Positions 32,201-41,034 of a DNA stretch of 64,000 nucleotides are shown in pieces. This DNA comes from Bacteroidaceae bacterium (GTDB taxonomy: Bacteria; Bacteroidota; Bacteroidia; Bacteroidales; Bacteroidaceae). The position numbers and the translations under genes were made by a program. The stretch's first letter is position 1, and the number at the start of each line of letters is the position of its first letter. The DNA lies in NCBI GenBank assembly GCA_017615125.1, contig JAGAAS010000076.1, forward strand, positions 84,899 through 148,898. Direction: 5' to 3'. The notes under the pieces were generated by a model. That model saw only the letters and a program-made list of their open reading frames with translations, ran no database searches and was not told the DNA's origin.

Positions 32201-33548
32201 CAACAAACTTCTTCGTATAATCCTTGTTTGTCTGTCCTCCTCCTTCGTTGAAGATAACCCACATTACGATACTGGGAGTATTGATATGCGTGTTGACCAT
32301 TGCCGTAAGTTCGCGTGTGAAATAGTCGCCGTTGTCAGCGACTCCTCCCATTCCGCCGTAGTTTTCTCCCGGCATATCCTGCCAAACCATAAGTCCCAGC
32401 TTGTCACACCAATAGTACCAGCGGCGCGGCTCCACTTTGATGTGTTTTCGCACCATGTTGAAGCCCATTTTCTTCATCGCGACGATGTCGGACTTCAGCG
32501 CCTCGTCGGTAGGAGCCGTGTAGATGCCGTCGGGCCAGAACCCTTGGTCGAGAGGACCCATCTGAAAGAGGAATTCGTTGTTGAGCATCGTGCGGTAATA
32601 GCCTTGCGAATCCCTTGCTATATGTATCTTGCGCATTCCGAAATAGGTCTGCACAGTATCTCCTGCGTAAACGATTTCCATATCGTAGAGGAAGGGATGA
32701 TCAGGCGTCCACAGCTCGGGTTCGTTGAGCTTCAGCGTGAGAGAAAGGCTCGTAAAACCCGTTTTCTCCTGCTCCACTTCCCCGTTGCGGAGAACACGCA
32801 CCGTAAACTGGGCATTATCAACTTTTTCGCCTCCCGCACGCATCGAAACAACAATCGACGAGTTGTCTACGCTCGGAATGATGCGGAAACTCTCGATGTA
32901 CGACTTCTCTACTGCCTCCATCCACACCGTCTGCCAAATGCCGCTGGTGCAGGTATAGAAGATACCTCCGGGATTGAGGACCTGCTTTCCGCGGGGAACG
33001 GCATCCTTGTCGGTAGGGTCATAGACTCGCAGAAGGAGTTCCTCGTCGCCGTTGCCGGAAAGGGCTTCCGTGATGTCGAAGGAAAACGGGTCGTACCCTC
33101 CCTCATGCGTACCGACAGAAGTGCCGTTGACGAAAGCCTCGCACTTCCAGTCGACAGCCTCGAAGTTGAGCATCACGCGCTTTCCCTTCCACTCGTCGGG
33201 CACTTGAAAAGTACGCCTGTAGGCCATACTCTCGGCGTGAGAGCCTATTCCCGAAAGGGGAGCCTCTGGAGCAAAGGGCACCAGTATTTCGCGCCAATTG
33301 TCGGAAAGGGGACTGTCCATCTCCTGCAGCGACTGCCATTCCCACAGCCCGTTCAGGCTCTTCCAGGCAGAGCGGACCATCTGCGGGCGCGGATACTCGG
33401 GGTGCACCTTCTCGGGCGATACATCGCTCGCCCAAGGGGTAGTGAGCCGTGCGTTAGCCATTTTCCAGGCCGACACGGGAAGAGACAACAGCGGAAGCAG
33501 CATTGCCGCAGCCAGCAAGAGAGCTTTTTTCCTTCTCATAAACGTCAT
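29244..33548 (-). CDS. Secreted GH2 glycoside hydrolase with LamG-like domain and sorting tail
   Basis: A 1434-residue exported enzyme (ATG at 33548 or, three codons on, 33539). Order: signal peptide (to about 27); GH2 sugar-binding domain (about 60-210, 'SLNGLWEWQSL', 'GGYDPFSFDITEAL'); immunoglobulin-like domain; TIM barrel (about 315-600) with 'MWVIFNEGGGQ' (Glu435, acid/base) and 'ACGEYGGVQ' (Glu499, nucleophile); a beta-sandwich ('CEVYFNGVLAFSATGYI'); a LamG-like domain near 1020-1150 ('GWHHYAVAFYYGKISFYRDG'); and a tail 'FDISGRRIVSAG...SPGFYIVKEG' like type IX secretion tails. It probably cleaves a beta-linked glycan at the cell surface. The terminator of the pyrE unit lies within its last 27 codons, on the other strand. 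Confidence 0.9.
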   Translation of the reverse strand: MTFMRRKKALLLAAAMLLPLLSLPVSAWKMANARLTTPWASDVSPEKVHPEYPRPQMVRSAWKSLNGLWEWQSLQEMDSPLSDNWREILVPFAPEAPLSGIGSHAESMAYRRTFQVPDEWKGKRVMLNFEAVDWKCEAFVNGTSVGTHEGGYDPFSFDITEALSGNGDEELLLRVYDPTDKDAVPRGKQVLNPGGIFYTCTSGIWQTVWMEAVEKSYIESFRIIPSVDNSSIVVSMRAGGEKVDNAQFTVRVLRNGEVEQEKTGFTSLSLTLKLNEPELWTPDHPFLYDMEIVYAGDTVQTYFGMRKIHIARDSQGYYRTMLNNEFLFQMGPLDQGFWPDGIYTAPTDEALKSDIVAMKKMGFNMVRKHIKVEPRRWYYWCDKLGLMVWQDMPGENYGGMGGVADNGDYFTRELTAMVNTHINTPSIVMWVIFNEGGGQTNKDYTKKFVDLVRKLDTTRLINEASGWNHYGYGDMKDIHPYPAPSYTTTSGKQAMACGEYGGVQYVLASHLWSSSHWGYSSVESAEEYDATYTDYANRLAQFKTRKGLSAAVYTQLTDVEVEVNGLMTYDRVIKSDINRIREANRLAIEKVGTPVEYLLSPADEEGETWKYTTSTPTDEWFVADFNDKGWKEGKTGFGANGLSNMHYGTRWTSSDIWIRKNVELSLSDNDVANLKMRIYYDEDCEVYFNGVLAFSATGYITDYKNVEIKSEALAALNKQGQNVIAAHCHQTAGGQFLDIALYVEKPVETYTPTRMIHASMEYSHSSELEFTIGYSLDLEATEPSHVQQIRRIPFASKEAGAVVGLDNSLLRESQELLFDLTPLMTSVDSQTPFKVFLSVETPKSAEGSGVLVSPMYEDITSGSSLGAMQDILANLYTIKGGEPFVWSCVFDPSQASSVPSDPSGQQSVSDFFDFSPSVILKGQKVYLENRSSENPSDLLWMVSGDHSNYLVSGTSEYASSSLSPDVAGVYSVSQVHLDNQFQVTSDKKLYVCNAASGTGLSLAQGASFSFPNPFTARSYQFVFDWWMNAEKNEAFAMQTEDTNEWLMKALADGSVSVTLGGKSASSAADFILTDGWHHYAVAFYYGKISFYRDGSLFDSFSGAYNTSFSAWNSDVRVKGYGIVIDEFRCWKKNLKLDLLHQVCVAPLQNISEWEASDRGLWVYYSFDESAGNAQDQTSEARDGVVSDNVKRVPSDGVFSLDFENAQGSVEYVTTDYLTNPKAPFLHTSEAANEFDASRFYVLEHGTAQSSWQGDFLSKEGNGVYVDAKKRYGLAAASGWYGIPAEWTSCRLTQSPLLPAGLYALKASTLIEDNTWQCRLVAGGYSAPLSDGVLVFAVPKEQEVSLGVELRLPAFSEVVFREFNLLRYPCKTFEANGETLTSVEQVAAEKEASQVFDISGRRIVSAGNEKEKASSLSPGFYIVKEGAHTTKRWVR
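29299..29326 (+). terminator. Terminator of the pyrE unit inside the GH2 coding sequence
   Basis: A perfect 9-bp stem GGAGAAAGC (29299-29307) with GCTTTCTCC (29314-29322), 6-nt loop and TTTT behind. It lies 60 bases after the stop codon of the SRPBCC gene and within codons of the converging GH2 gene encoding 'EKASSLSPG'. Confidence 0.85.
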
Positions 33549-33564
33549 TTTTTTGTTTGCGCCA

Positions 33565-33572
33565 CAAAGATA
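33565..33572 (-). promoter_or_regulatory. -7 box of the 1434-residue GH2 gene
   Basis: Minus strand TATCTTTG followed by TGG, 17 bases before the ATG at 33548. The -33 region lies inside the adjoining 21-bp repeat array, where no clean TTTG is seen. Confidence 0.6.
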
Positions 33573-33581
33573 GCACGAGTC

Positions 33582-33680
33582 TGTCGAAAAAGAAAAAAAT
33601 TTTTTGGAGAAGGAATAAAAAATTTTCCCTTCTTCATACGGCGAGATTCTTTCTTCATATCGCGCGCTTCCTTCTCCATA
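33582..33680. repeat. 21-bp tandem repeat array, locus B, in head-to-head arrangement
   Basis: Three minus-strand units occupy 33618-33638, 33639-33659 and 33660-33680 (for example TATGAAGAAAGAATCTCGCC on the minus strand). The left part, 33582-33617, has plus-strand units that share 25 bases with locus A (27802-27826). The two orientations meet near 33615, making an imperfect inverted repeat. Confidence 0.85.
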
Positions 33681-33816
33681 TCGGAAGGCGGAAAAAGAAG
33701 GCCGACGGATGCCTTTGCCACACAGCTTTTTCGCCCTCGCTCCCCCTCATCAGGGCAGTCAAACTTGTCACAGCCTATTTAAATAAGGTAAAAAAGGTAA
33801 AAAACGGCTTTTTTAC

Positions 33817-33847
33817 TTTGCCGTGAAACGAGTTTTCCCTAACTTCG
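33817..33847 (+). promoter_or_regulatory. Promoter of the TPR protein gene
   Basis: TTTG (33817-33820), 19 nt, TAACTTCG (33840-33847), 28 bases before the ATG. Close to full consensus. Confidence 0.75.
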
Positions 33848-33875
33848 CAGGCTGAAACAGAAAAGGTTCGAACAG

Positions 33876-36800
33876 ATGAAAAGAAGAATCCTCGAAGCAA
33901 TTATCGTCTTGGCCCTCGCCTTCCCAACACACGGTGCTCTGGCCCAGACACATATCAACACCCCGTACGCCCAAAGCACGCTAACTCCTACCGTCACCTC
34001 CAGCTTGCTCCAGCAAGCAAAGCGGCTGTTTGACGACGGAGCCTACACGCCTGCCCGCAGCATGCTGGAGAGACTGCTCCAGAGCAACCCCTCGGCGACG
34101 GAAACGGCAGAAGCCAACGAGCTGCTGGCGCTCATCAGCTTCCACGTGAGCCCTGCAACGTCTATGTCCACGCTGGAAGAATACCTCCGCAACTTCCCCG
34201 ACGCGGGGCAGAGCAACCTCATCCACGCTCTGCTGGCGCAAGCCTACTATGCCGCAGGCGACTACGATCGGACGCTCGACATTGCGAAGGAAGTAGACCT
34301 CTCAACGCTGGGCGAGACGGATGCTGCCCATCTCCTCGTGACAGAAGCGATGGTGCTCATCGAGACGGGGCGCGGCAACGAGGCACGCACGCTCCTCGCC
34401 AACGTTCTTGAGCAGGACGGCCCCTGCATGGGCGACGCCTTCTTCTACACAGCCTATCTCGACTATGTCGAAGGGCATTATGCCGAAGCCGCTGAGGGAT
34501 TCAACGTGATGCTCAACGATGCGCGTTTCCGCGAGCAGGCCCTCTACCTGCAGGCTCAGGCTCTGCTCGATGCGGGAGAGTTCGACAAAGCCCTCGCCAA
34601 CGTAGAAACGTCCATCGCAGAACGTCCCAACGGGCTCTACGCGCTGGGAATGAAGCGCATACAAGGCGAAGCACTCTACGGAAAAGGCGAATACTTGAAT
34701 AGCGCCTTAGTGCTGGAAGAATACCTTGCCGCCTGCGACACGCCGACAAGGGAAGCGCTCTACCAGCTGGGAATGGCGCACTACAACTCTAAGGAATATC
34801 TGCGCGCGCCCGAAGTGCTGGCTATGGTGTGCGACACTACCGATGTGCTGGCGCAGAACGCCGCCCTCCACGCAGGACTTTCCCTCCTGAAGACGGAAGA
34901 CCTGAACCGCGCACGCCTCTCCTTCGAGCAAGCCGCAGGAATGAAAGCCGACGACAAGCTGCGCGAGCAAGCTATGTACAACTATCTCGTCTGCCTGCAC
35001 GAAACGGGCTATTCCGCTTTCGGAGAGACCGTTACCGCTTACGAACGTTTCCTGAACGAATATCCGAACTCCTCCTACGCTTCAGCTGCCAGCAACTATC
35101 TGGTGGAAGTGTATCTGAGCACCAAGAACTACGAGGCTGCGCTTGCCTCCATCGAAAAAATCAACCGTCCTACGGAAGCTGTATTGAAGGCTAAGCAGCT
35201 GCTTCTCTACAAAAACGGGTTGGAAGCCTATGCAAACAATAATATCGACGGAGCTATCCAGAACTTCACACAGTCTATCTCCGTCGGCAACTACGACAAG
35301 TCTTCTCGCGCCAACTCCTACTTCTGGCGCGGCGAGTCGTTCTATCAGAAAGGAAACTTCGGAAAAGCCGTCAGCGACTATGCTTCGTATCTCAACGTTG
35401 CAACGTCAGAAGCTGACGAGTTCTATCCCGTTGCCCTCTACGGGCTGGGATACGGCCAGTTCCAGCAGCAAAACTACGACGAGGCTTATCGCAACTTCAA
35501 TAAGTTCGTCTCGCTGGCAAACGTGAAGGAACGAACCAACGAGCAACTCGTCAGCGACGCTTATATGCGCATAGGCGACTGCTTCTTCCAGGCCCGACAA
35601 TATCCTAACGCCGAAAAAGCCTACGACAAAGCAGTAGCAGCCGATGCTTCTTCGGCTGACTATGCCCTTTACCAGAAGGCCTTCACGCAAGGACTCGCAG
35701 GACGCTATCAGGACAAGATTCGTACGCTCACTTCCCTTGTTGCCGACTATCCCTCCTCGGACTATGCCGACGATGCTCTCTACGAAAAAGGACGCGCCTA
35801 CGTGCAACTCGAGAACAGCACCCTTGCCCTGCAGACATTCCAGAAACTTGTGACCGACTATCCTACGAGCCGTTATGCTTCTGTTGCAGGAAACGAGATG
35901 GCGCTCATCTATTATCAGAACGGACAAGTGGACGAAGCTGCCAAAGCCTACAAAAACGTAATCGCCAACTTCCCCAACAGCGAGCAGGCAACAGTAGCGA
36001 TGCGCGACTTGAAGTCATTGTACGTGGAGCAGAACCGAGTTGACGAATACATCGCTTACGCCGAGCAGGCAAAAGGCTCCGTGAAAGTGGATGTCAACGA
36101 GCGCGATTCGCTTACCTACACGGCAGCCGAGCAGACGTATATGCGAGGAGAAACGCAAGCAGCAGTAAAGGCTTTCGCCAACTATCTGAGCCAATATCCC
36201 CAGGGAGCCTACGCTTTAGACGCACACTACCATCTGGGATGTATCTACAACAATCAGAAAAACGAAAGCGAGGCAACGGCTCATCTTCAGAAAGTGGCTG
36301 AGCAGAAAAATAGCCGCTACGGAGAAGACGCCCTACACATGCTTGCCGATATGGCTTATGACAATAAAGACTACGAACAGGCATTTACCTATTACAAGCA
36401 GCTGAAGGCATTAACGGAGAAGGCAGACGTGCGGCTGCAGGCTCAAACCCTCCTTGCTCGCTCGGCATACAATCTTGAGCGCTACGATGCTGTGGTCGAA
36501 GAAGCCGACAACCTTCTCTCCATTTCCAAGCTATCACCCCAGACAGCTATCGAGATGCGTTACTACCGCGCCAAGAGCTATCTGGTTCAAAAGAAAGGCA
36601 GCAAAGCAGAAGAAGACCTCGAAGCTCTTGCCAAAGACACACGTACCACCTATGGCGCCGAAGGAAAATACCTGCTGGCACAACACTACTACGACAGCAA
36701 CCAGCTGGCAAAAGCCGAGCAGGAAGTCCTTGACTACATCAACGTCAGCACTCCGCATAGCTACTGGCTTGCTCGCAGTTTTATCCTTCTGGCTGATGTC

Positions 36801-36920
36801 TACATGAAGGGAGGACGCGATGTGGAGGCTAAGCAATACCTGCTTTCGTTGCAACAAAACTACTCGGGCGACGACGACATCAGCACCCTCATCAACGAAC
36901 GACTTGTCAAGCTGAAATAA
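33876..36920 (+). CDS. Exported tetratricopeptide-repeat protein
   Basis: A 1014-residue protein with a signal peptide ('IIVLALAFPTHGALAQ', cleavage near 24). The rest consists of TPR-like helical pairs from end to end, such as 'AEKAYDKAVAADASSADYAL', 'LYEKGRAYVQLENSTLALQT' and 'MLADMAYDNKDYEQAFTYYK'. Several units resemble the YfiO/YbgF type ('VADYPSSDYADDALYEKGRA'), which suggests a periplasmic scaffold for envelope proteins. It is 37 bases before an outer-membrane barrel gene, the likely partner. The exact role is unknown. This pair in front of topA appears in many Bacteroidales as I recall, so it is probably a core function. Confidence 0.85.
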   Translation: MKRRILEAIIVLALAFPTHGALAQTHINTPYAQSTLTPTVTSSLLQQAKRLFDDGAYTPARSMLERLLQSNPSATETAEANELLALISFHVSPATSMSTLEEYLRNFPDAGQSNLIHALLAQAYYAAGDYDRTLDIAKEVDLSTLGETDAAHLLVTEAMVLIETGRGNEARTLLANVLEQDGPCMGDAFFYTAYLDYVEGHYAEAAEGFNVMLNDARFREQALYLQAQALLDAGEFDKALANVETSIAERPNGLYALGMKRIQGEALYGKGEYLNSALVLEEYLAACDTPTREALYQLGMAHYNSKEYLRAPEVLAMVCDTTDVLAQNAALHAGLSLLKTEDLNRARLSFEQAAGMKADDKLREQAMYNYLVCLHETGYSAFGETVTAYERFLNEYPNSSYASAASNYLVEVYLSTKNYEAALASIEKINRPTEAVLKAKQLLLYKNGLEAYANNNIDGAIQNFTQSISVGNYDKSSRANSYFWRGESFYQKGNFGKAVSDYASYLNVATSEADEFYPVALYGLGYGQFQQQNYDEAYRNFNKFVSLANVKERTNEQLVSDAYMRIGDCFFQARQYPNAEKAYDKAVAADASSADYALYQKAFTQGLAGRYQDKIRTLTSLVADYPSSDYADDALYEKGRAYVQLENSTLALQTFQKLVTDYPTSRYASVAGNEMALIYYQNGQVDEAAKAYKNVIANFPNSEQATVAMRDLKSLYVEQNRVDEYIAYAEQAKGSVKVDVNERDSLTYTAAEQTYMRGETQAAVKAFANYLSQYPQGAYALDAHYHLGCIYNNQKNESEATAHLQKVAEQKNSRYGEDALHMLADMAYDNKDYEQAFTYYKQLKALTEKADVRLQAQTLLARSAYNLERYDAVVEEADNLLSISKLSPQTAIEMRYYRAKSYLVQKKGSKAEEDLEALAKDTRTTYGAEGKYLLAQHYYDSNQLAKAEQEVLDYINVSTPHSYWLARSFILLADVYMKGGRDVEAKQYLLSLQQNYSGDDDISTLINERLVKLK

Positions 36921-36957
36921 GGGCATGAATATGTTGAATCATCAAAAAAGAACCAGT

Positions 36958-38592
36958 ATGAAAAACTATATAGTCCTTCTCCTCACAACACTTTTCCCCT
37001 TGTGCATCGTAGCTCAAACTGCCACACAAGACTCCATCAACCGAAAGGTAACGGTGGAAAGCGTCTACAATCCTGTGCTTACCTCCTCTGAGAAACGGAT
37101 GTTCCTTCCCGAGGAAGAACAGCAAGAGATAGAAAAAAGCGCTGCTGTCTATGCAGAAGATGTGGAGAATATCCGTCAGTTCAGCCGCACGCCTCTCTTT
37201 GCAAAGGGAGTCAAGGTGGAGGAGGCTACAAATTATCCCGGCTACCTGCGTATAGGAGCCGGAAGCCGTTGGAATGCTGATGCCCAAGCTGCTTTCCATC
37301 ATAACCTGGGACGTCACAACGCTATCGACCTGTGGATGTCTCACGATGGATTCAAGGGAACTGTTCCTTATGAAGAGATGAAATGGAAGGGGATGCTCTA
37401 CAATCTAGAGACGGCTTTCGGGTTTACACATAAAGGAGAAAAAGGGCCTACGGTAAAAGCGGGAATAGACAGCGAATGGCATACCTATAATTATATCGTC
37501 ACCAATAGCCAACAAGCAGTTACCGAACGCCAGCAGGCACGCTACCTTGGAGGAGCTGTTGCCATCGAAGGCAATTGGCCTGAGCTTTCCCCAGGACACG
37601 CAGCAACGTATCGAACGGGTGTTGACTTCCACCAATGGCACCAGAAAGCCTGGCTGGCTGCTGATGAGCCCGTCAACGAAGACCACCTTTCCGTAAATCT
37701 TGGAAGTAGTGTGGAGACAGGTGTGCAGAGTGTTGCAGACTTAGACATTACTAGCGACGTGATGTTCTACAACAATCAAGGAGGATATCACGACTACTTT
37801 TCCCTTTCTCTCAATCCCACTTGGAGAGTAAATAAATCGTTTTGGGCTTTCAAGGCTGGCTTGCACCTTGACTTCCAGTTCGACGATGACAGACCTGCAC
37901 AAGTGGCTCCTGACTTCCGTCTCAGCTTCAAACCGCTGGACTTCATGCGTCTTTCCCTCTCTGCCGACGGAGGTCGCAACGTGCGCACATTCAAAGACTT
38001 GTATAGGATTTCACCGTGGTGGGGCAGCACAGAACAACTCCGCCAGTCTTACGATGTACTGAATGCTCATTTGCAGCTTGACGCCCGCATCGTTGACGGA
38101 GTTCACGTCGGTGCTTGGGGAGGATACCGCATTGCAAAAGATGAGATTTTTGCTACCCCGCTTGAATCCAACGGGCTTCTCTACACGGGACTTGTCAACC
38201 AGGATGCTAATGTATGGAACATGGGAGCTAATGTCGTTGCCAGCTGGAAAGACGTAGTAACGCTCACGACTTCTGTTGACTATTTCAGTTGGCACACAGA
38301 AACAAATGTGCTGGATTATGCTCCGGAAGAAGACATGAAAATGAATGCGCGTGTGCATGTGATGGAAAAACTTTACGCTGACGCAACGTTACGTTACGTA
38401 CGGTTCACTTCCGCTAACGGAGAACGAAAGCCTTCTGTTGTTGATCTGGGCATCGGAGCCCAATACGCCGTACTTGATAATGTATCCGCTTTCGCCAAAA
38501 TAGAGAATCTGTTGAACCGCCATTCCGGGCTTACGCCTGTTTACCCGCAACAGGGAATATACGCGCTGGTTGGGGCGAGTCTTAAGTTCTAA
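36958..38592 (+). CDS. Outer-membrane beta-barrel protein (TonB-receptor-like)
   Basis: A 544-residue exported protein with a signal peptide ('MKNYIVLLLTTLFPLCIVAQ'). A periplasmic N-terminal part ('RKVTVESVYNPVLTSSEKRM') resembles the start of a family of Bacteroidetes TonB-dependent-receptor-like barrels. The remainder alternates short amphipathic strands ('GYLRIGAGSRWNADAQAAFH', 'VGAWGGYRIAKDEIFATP') and ends with 'GIYALVGASLKF', whose terminal aromatic residue is typical of barrels inserted by BamA. No plug domain is evident. The listed frame can begin at 36925, but 36958 gives the proper signal peptide. It probably works with the upstream TPR protein. Confidence 0.75.
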   Translation: MKNYIVLLLTTLFPLCIVAQTATQDSINRKVTVESVYNPVLTSSEKRMFLPEEEQQEIEKSAAVYAEDVENIRQFSRTPLFAKGVKVEEATNYPGYLRIGAGSRWNADAQAAFHHNLGRHNAIDLWMSHDGFKGTVPYEEMKWKGMLYNLETAFGFTHKGEKGPTVKAGIDSEWHTYNYIVTNSQQAVTERQQARYLGGAVAIEGNWPELSPGHAATYRTGVDFHQWHQKAWLAADEPVNEDHLSVNLGSSVETGVQSVADLDITSDVMFYNNQGGYHDYFSLSLNPTWRVNKSFWAFKAGLHLDFQFDDDRPAQVAPDFRLSFKPLDFMRLSLSADGGRNVRTFKDLYRISPWWGSTEQLRQSYDVLNAHLQLDARIVDGVHVGAWGGYRIAKDEIFATPLESNGLLYTGLVNQDANVWNMGANVVASWKDVVTLTTSVDYFSWHTETNVLDYAPEEDMKMNARVHVMEKLYADATLRYVRFTSANGERKPSVVDLGIGAQYAVLDNVSAFAKIENLLNRHSGLTPVYPQQGIYALVGASLKF

Positions 38593-38614
38593 AATTCACA
38601 AAATTCCCTTGTGG

Positions 38615-38647
38615 ATTGTTTTATATCCACTTTTAATTGTACTTTTG
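38615..38647 (+). promoter_or_regulatory. Promoter of topA
   Basis: ATTG (38615-38618), 21 nt, TACTTTTG (38640-38647). The start of transcription would be near 38654, which excludes the ATG-like upstream extension at 38611 and supports 38677. Confidence 0.7.
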
Positions 38648-38676
38648 CGGCGAATTTCAAGAAGTCACCAAAGAAT

Positions 38677-41034
38677 ATGCATTCAAATTTAATTATCGTT
38701 GAGTCTCCTGCTAAGGCAAAGACCATTGAGAAATTCCTAGGAACCGACTACAAAGTATTATCCTCATACGGTCATATCCGTGACCTGAAAAAGAAAAGCT
38801 ACAGTATAGATAAAGAGACCTTTGAACCAATCTATGAAATTCCTACCGAGAAAAAGAAAGTAGTAGAAGATCTCAAGAAAGAAGCAGCTAAAGTTCAGAC
38901 CATCTGGCTGGCTTCCGATGAAGACCGCGAGGGAGAAGCCATCAGCTGGCATCTGTTCGAAGTGCTGGGCTTGAAGAAAGAGAACACGAAACGTATCGTC
39001 TTCCACGAAATCACTCCCGATGCTATCAAGACGGCTATTGAGCATCCACGCGATATTGATACGAACTTAGTGTATGCTCAGCAGGCACGCCGCGTTCTTG
39101 ACCGAATTGTGGGATTCAAGCTTTCTCCTATTCTTTGGCGAAAAGTTAAGCCTGCACTTTCGGCAGGACGTGTACAATCAGTCGCCGTTCGTCTCATCGT
39201 TGACAAGGAACGCGAGATTACTAACTTCAAGAGTACAGCATCGTACCGTGTTGTTGCCACTTTCCTGATTGCCGATGAGCAAAATGCGTTGTCTGAATTG
39301 AAGGCAGAACTCAACACGCGATTCAAAACCAAGAAAGAGGCTTTGGCCTTCTTGGAGAAATGCAAGGATTCTTCCTTCCACATTGAAGACGTGCAGACAA
39401 AGCCGATAAAGAAATCTCCAGCGCTGCCCTTCACGACATCTACCCTGCAGCAGGAGGCAGCCCGCAAGCTCGGCTTCTCGGTTTCACAAACGATGGCTTT
39501 GGCTCAACGTCTCTACGAGTCAGGACAAATCACCTACATGCGTACCGACTCCACCAACTTGTCGAATCTCGCGCTCAATGCCAGCAAGAAGGTCATTCTC
39601 ACCGAGATGGGAGAGACGTATTACAAGTATCGCAATATTCATGCCCGTATCAAAGGAGCGCAGGAAGCACACGAAGCCATCCGTCCTTCTTATATGAACA
39701 AACCCACGCTTACTGGGGGAAATGCTGCTGAGAAACGACTTTACGAACTTATCTACAAGCGCACCCTCGCTTCGCAGATGGCAGATGCTCAGTTAGAAAA
39801 GACAACTGCCGTTATTAGTGTCTCGGGGCGGAAGGAGCAGTTCATCGTCAGCGGTGAACATATCGTTTTCGACGGATTCCTCCGCGTCTATCGTGAGTCG
39901 GCTGATGAAGAAGAGCATACCTTTGCTCTTGAAAGCGAGAGCATGCTTCCTCCCATGCAGGCGGGACAGGCTCTGAAGCTTACCGAAGCAACTGCAACGG
40001 AGCGATATTCCTTAGCTCCTCAGCGATACAACGAAGCAGGGCTCGTTCACAAGTTGGAAGAGCTTGGCATCGGAAGACCTTCCACGTATGCTCCTACAAT
40101 CAGCACCATCCAGCAGCGCGAATATGTCGCAAAGGAAGATTTTCCCGGCGTTGAAAGAACCGTCAACGTCCTTCATCTTTCAGGAGAAGCTATCAGCGAC
40201 TCTGTTGTCAAGGAGAGCTTCGGAAGCGAGAAATCCAAGCTCGTTCCTACCGACATAGGTTCTGTTGTCAACGATTTCCTTATGGATTTCTTCCCCGAGA
40301 TTCTGGATTACAATTTCACGGCAGACATAGAAAAGGAGTTCGACGAAATTGCCGAAGGAAAGAAGCCTTGGATTGGTGTAATTGCCGACTTTGACAAGCA
40401 CTTTGAGCCTCTTGTCGACAAGGCTCTCAGCGACAGGCCCGAGCACAAGGTGGGAGAGCGCCTGCTGGGCAATGATCCTCGAAGCGGGCGTCCTGTTTCC
40501 GTCAAGATAGGTCGTTACGGACCCATCGTGCAGATTGGATCAGCCGACGACAACGAGAAACCTCATTTCGCGCAGCTCAAAAAAGGGCAGACGCTGGAGT
40601 CAATCACGCTGGAAGAGGCTCTGGAGCTGTGCGCTTTGCCGCGAACCATCGGGCAGAAGGACGGAAAAGACGTCATTGTGGGTTCAGGGCGCTTCGGGCT
40701 TTATGTGCGCTGCGACAAGACGTACGTATCCCTGCCTCCCAAGCTCGATCCTATGACGATGACGTTGGAAGAAGCGGAGGATCTTCTTCTCGCCCGTCAG
40801 CAGCAACAGGAAAACAATCACATCAAGTCGTTTGAAGAAGATCCCGAGGTGGAAATCCGCAACGGAAGATTCGGCCCCTACATCGCTTCGCACGGAACGA
40901 ACTACCGTCTTCCCAAGAGCGTGAAGCCCGAGGAACTGACGTTCGATGAATGTCAGGAAATCATCGCGAAAGCCCAAGATACCTCCACAAAACCCCGAAG
41001 AGGACGTCCTCGCACATCCCGTTCAAAGGAATGA
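38677..41034 (+). CDS. topA: DNA topoisomerase I (type IA)
   Basis: A 785-residue enzyme that relaxes negative supercoils by cutting and resealing one DNA strand. The Toprim domain begins 'NLIIVESPAKAKTIEKFLG' (catalytic Glu in VES) and contains 'ASDEDREGEAISWHLFEVL' with the metal-binding D-x-D-x-E. The active-site tyrosine is Tyr287 in 'QITYMRTDSTNL'. 'GIGRPSTYAPTISTIQQREY' is the conserved DNA-binding string. Instead of C4 zinc fingers the C-terminus carries several 'GRFGPYI'-type repeats, normal for Bacteroidota. The stop codon overlaps the aroK start (ATGA), so the two are coupled. Confidence 0.96.
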   Translation: MHSNLIIVESPAKAKTIEKFLGTDYKVLSSYGHIRDLKKKSYSIDKETFEPIYEIPTEKKKVVEDLKKEAAKVQTIWLASDEDREGEAISWHLFEVLGLKKENTKRIVFHEITPDAIKTAIEHPRDIDTNLVYAQQARRVLDRIVGFKLSPILWRKVKPALSAGRVQSVAVRLIVDKEREITNFKSTASYRVVATFLIADEQNALSELKAELNTRFKTKKEALAFLEKCKDSSFHIEDVQTKPIKKSPALPFTTSTLQQEAARKLGFSVSQTMALAQRLYESGQITYMRTDSTNLSNLALNASKKVILTEMGETYYKYRNIHARIKGAQEAHEAIRPSYMNKPTLTGGNAAEKRLYELIYKRTLASQMADAQLEKTTAVISVSGRKEQFIVSGEHIVFDGFLRVYRESADEEEHTFALESESMLPPMQAGQALKLTEATATERYSLAPQRYNEAGLVHKLEELGIGRPSTYAPTISTIQQREYVAKEDFPGVERTVNVLHLSGEAISDSVVKESFGSEKSKLVPTDIGSVVNDFLMDFFPEILDYNFTADIEKEFDEIAEGKKPWIGVIADFDKHFEPLVDKALSDRPEHKVGERLLGNDPRSGRPVSVKIGRYGPIVQIGSADDNEKPHFAQLKKGQTLESITLEEALELCALPRTIGQKDGKDVIVGSGRFGLYVRCDKTYVSLPPKLDPMTMTLEEAEDLLLARQQQQENNHIKSFEEDPEVEIRNGRFGPYIASHGTNYRLPKSVKPEELTFDECQEIIAKAQDTSTKPRRGRPRTSRSKE

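Larger units (their letters stand above)
33549..33816. other. Divergent intergenic region between GH2 and TPR genes
   Basis: Contains the minus-strand promoter of the GH2 gene, the palindromic 21-bp repeat array (33582-33680) and, towards the TPR gene, a run of GGTAAAAAA-like repeats near 33787-33804. Confidence 0.5.

Noticed and set aside
32286-33782. Plus-strand open frame of 498 codons opposite the GH2 gene
   Set aside because: It is antisense to catalytic GH2 sequence and its end is made by the 21-bp repeats; His/Arg-rich without any motif.
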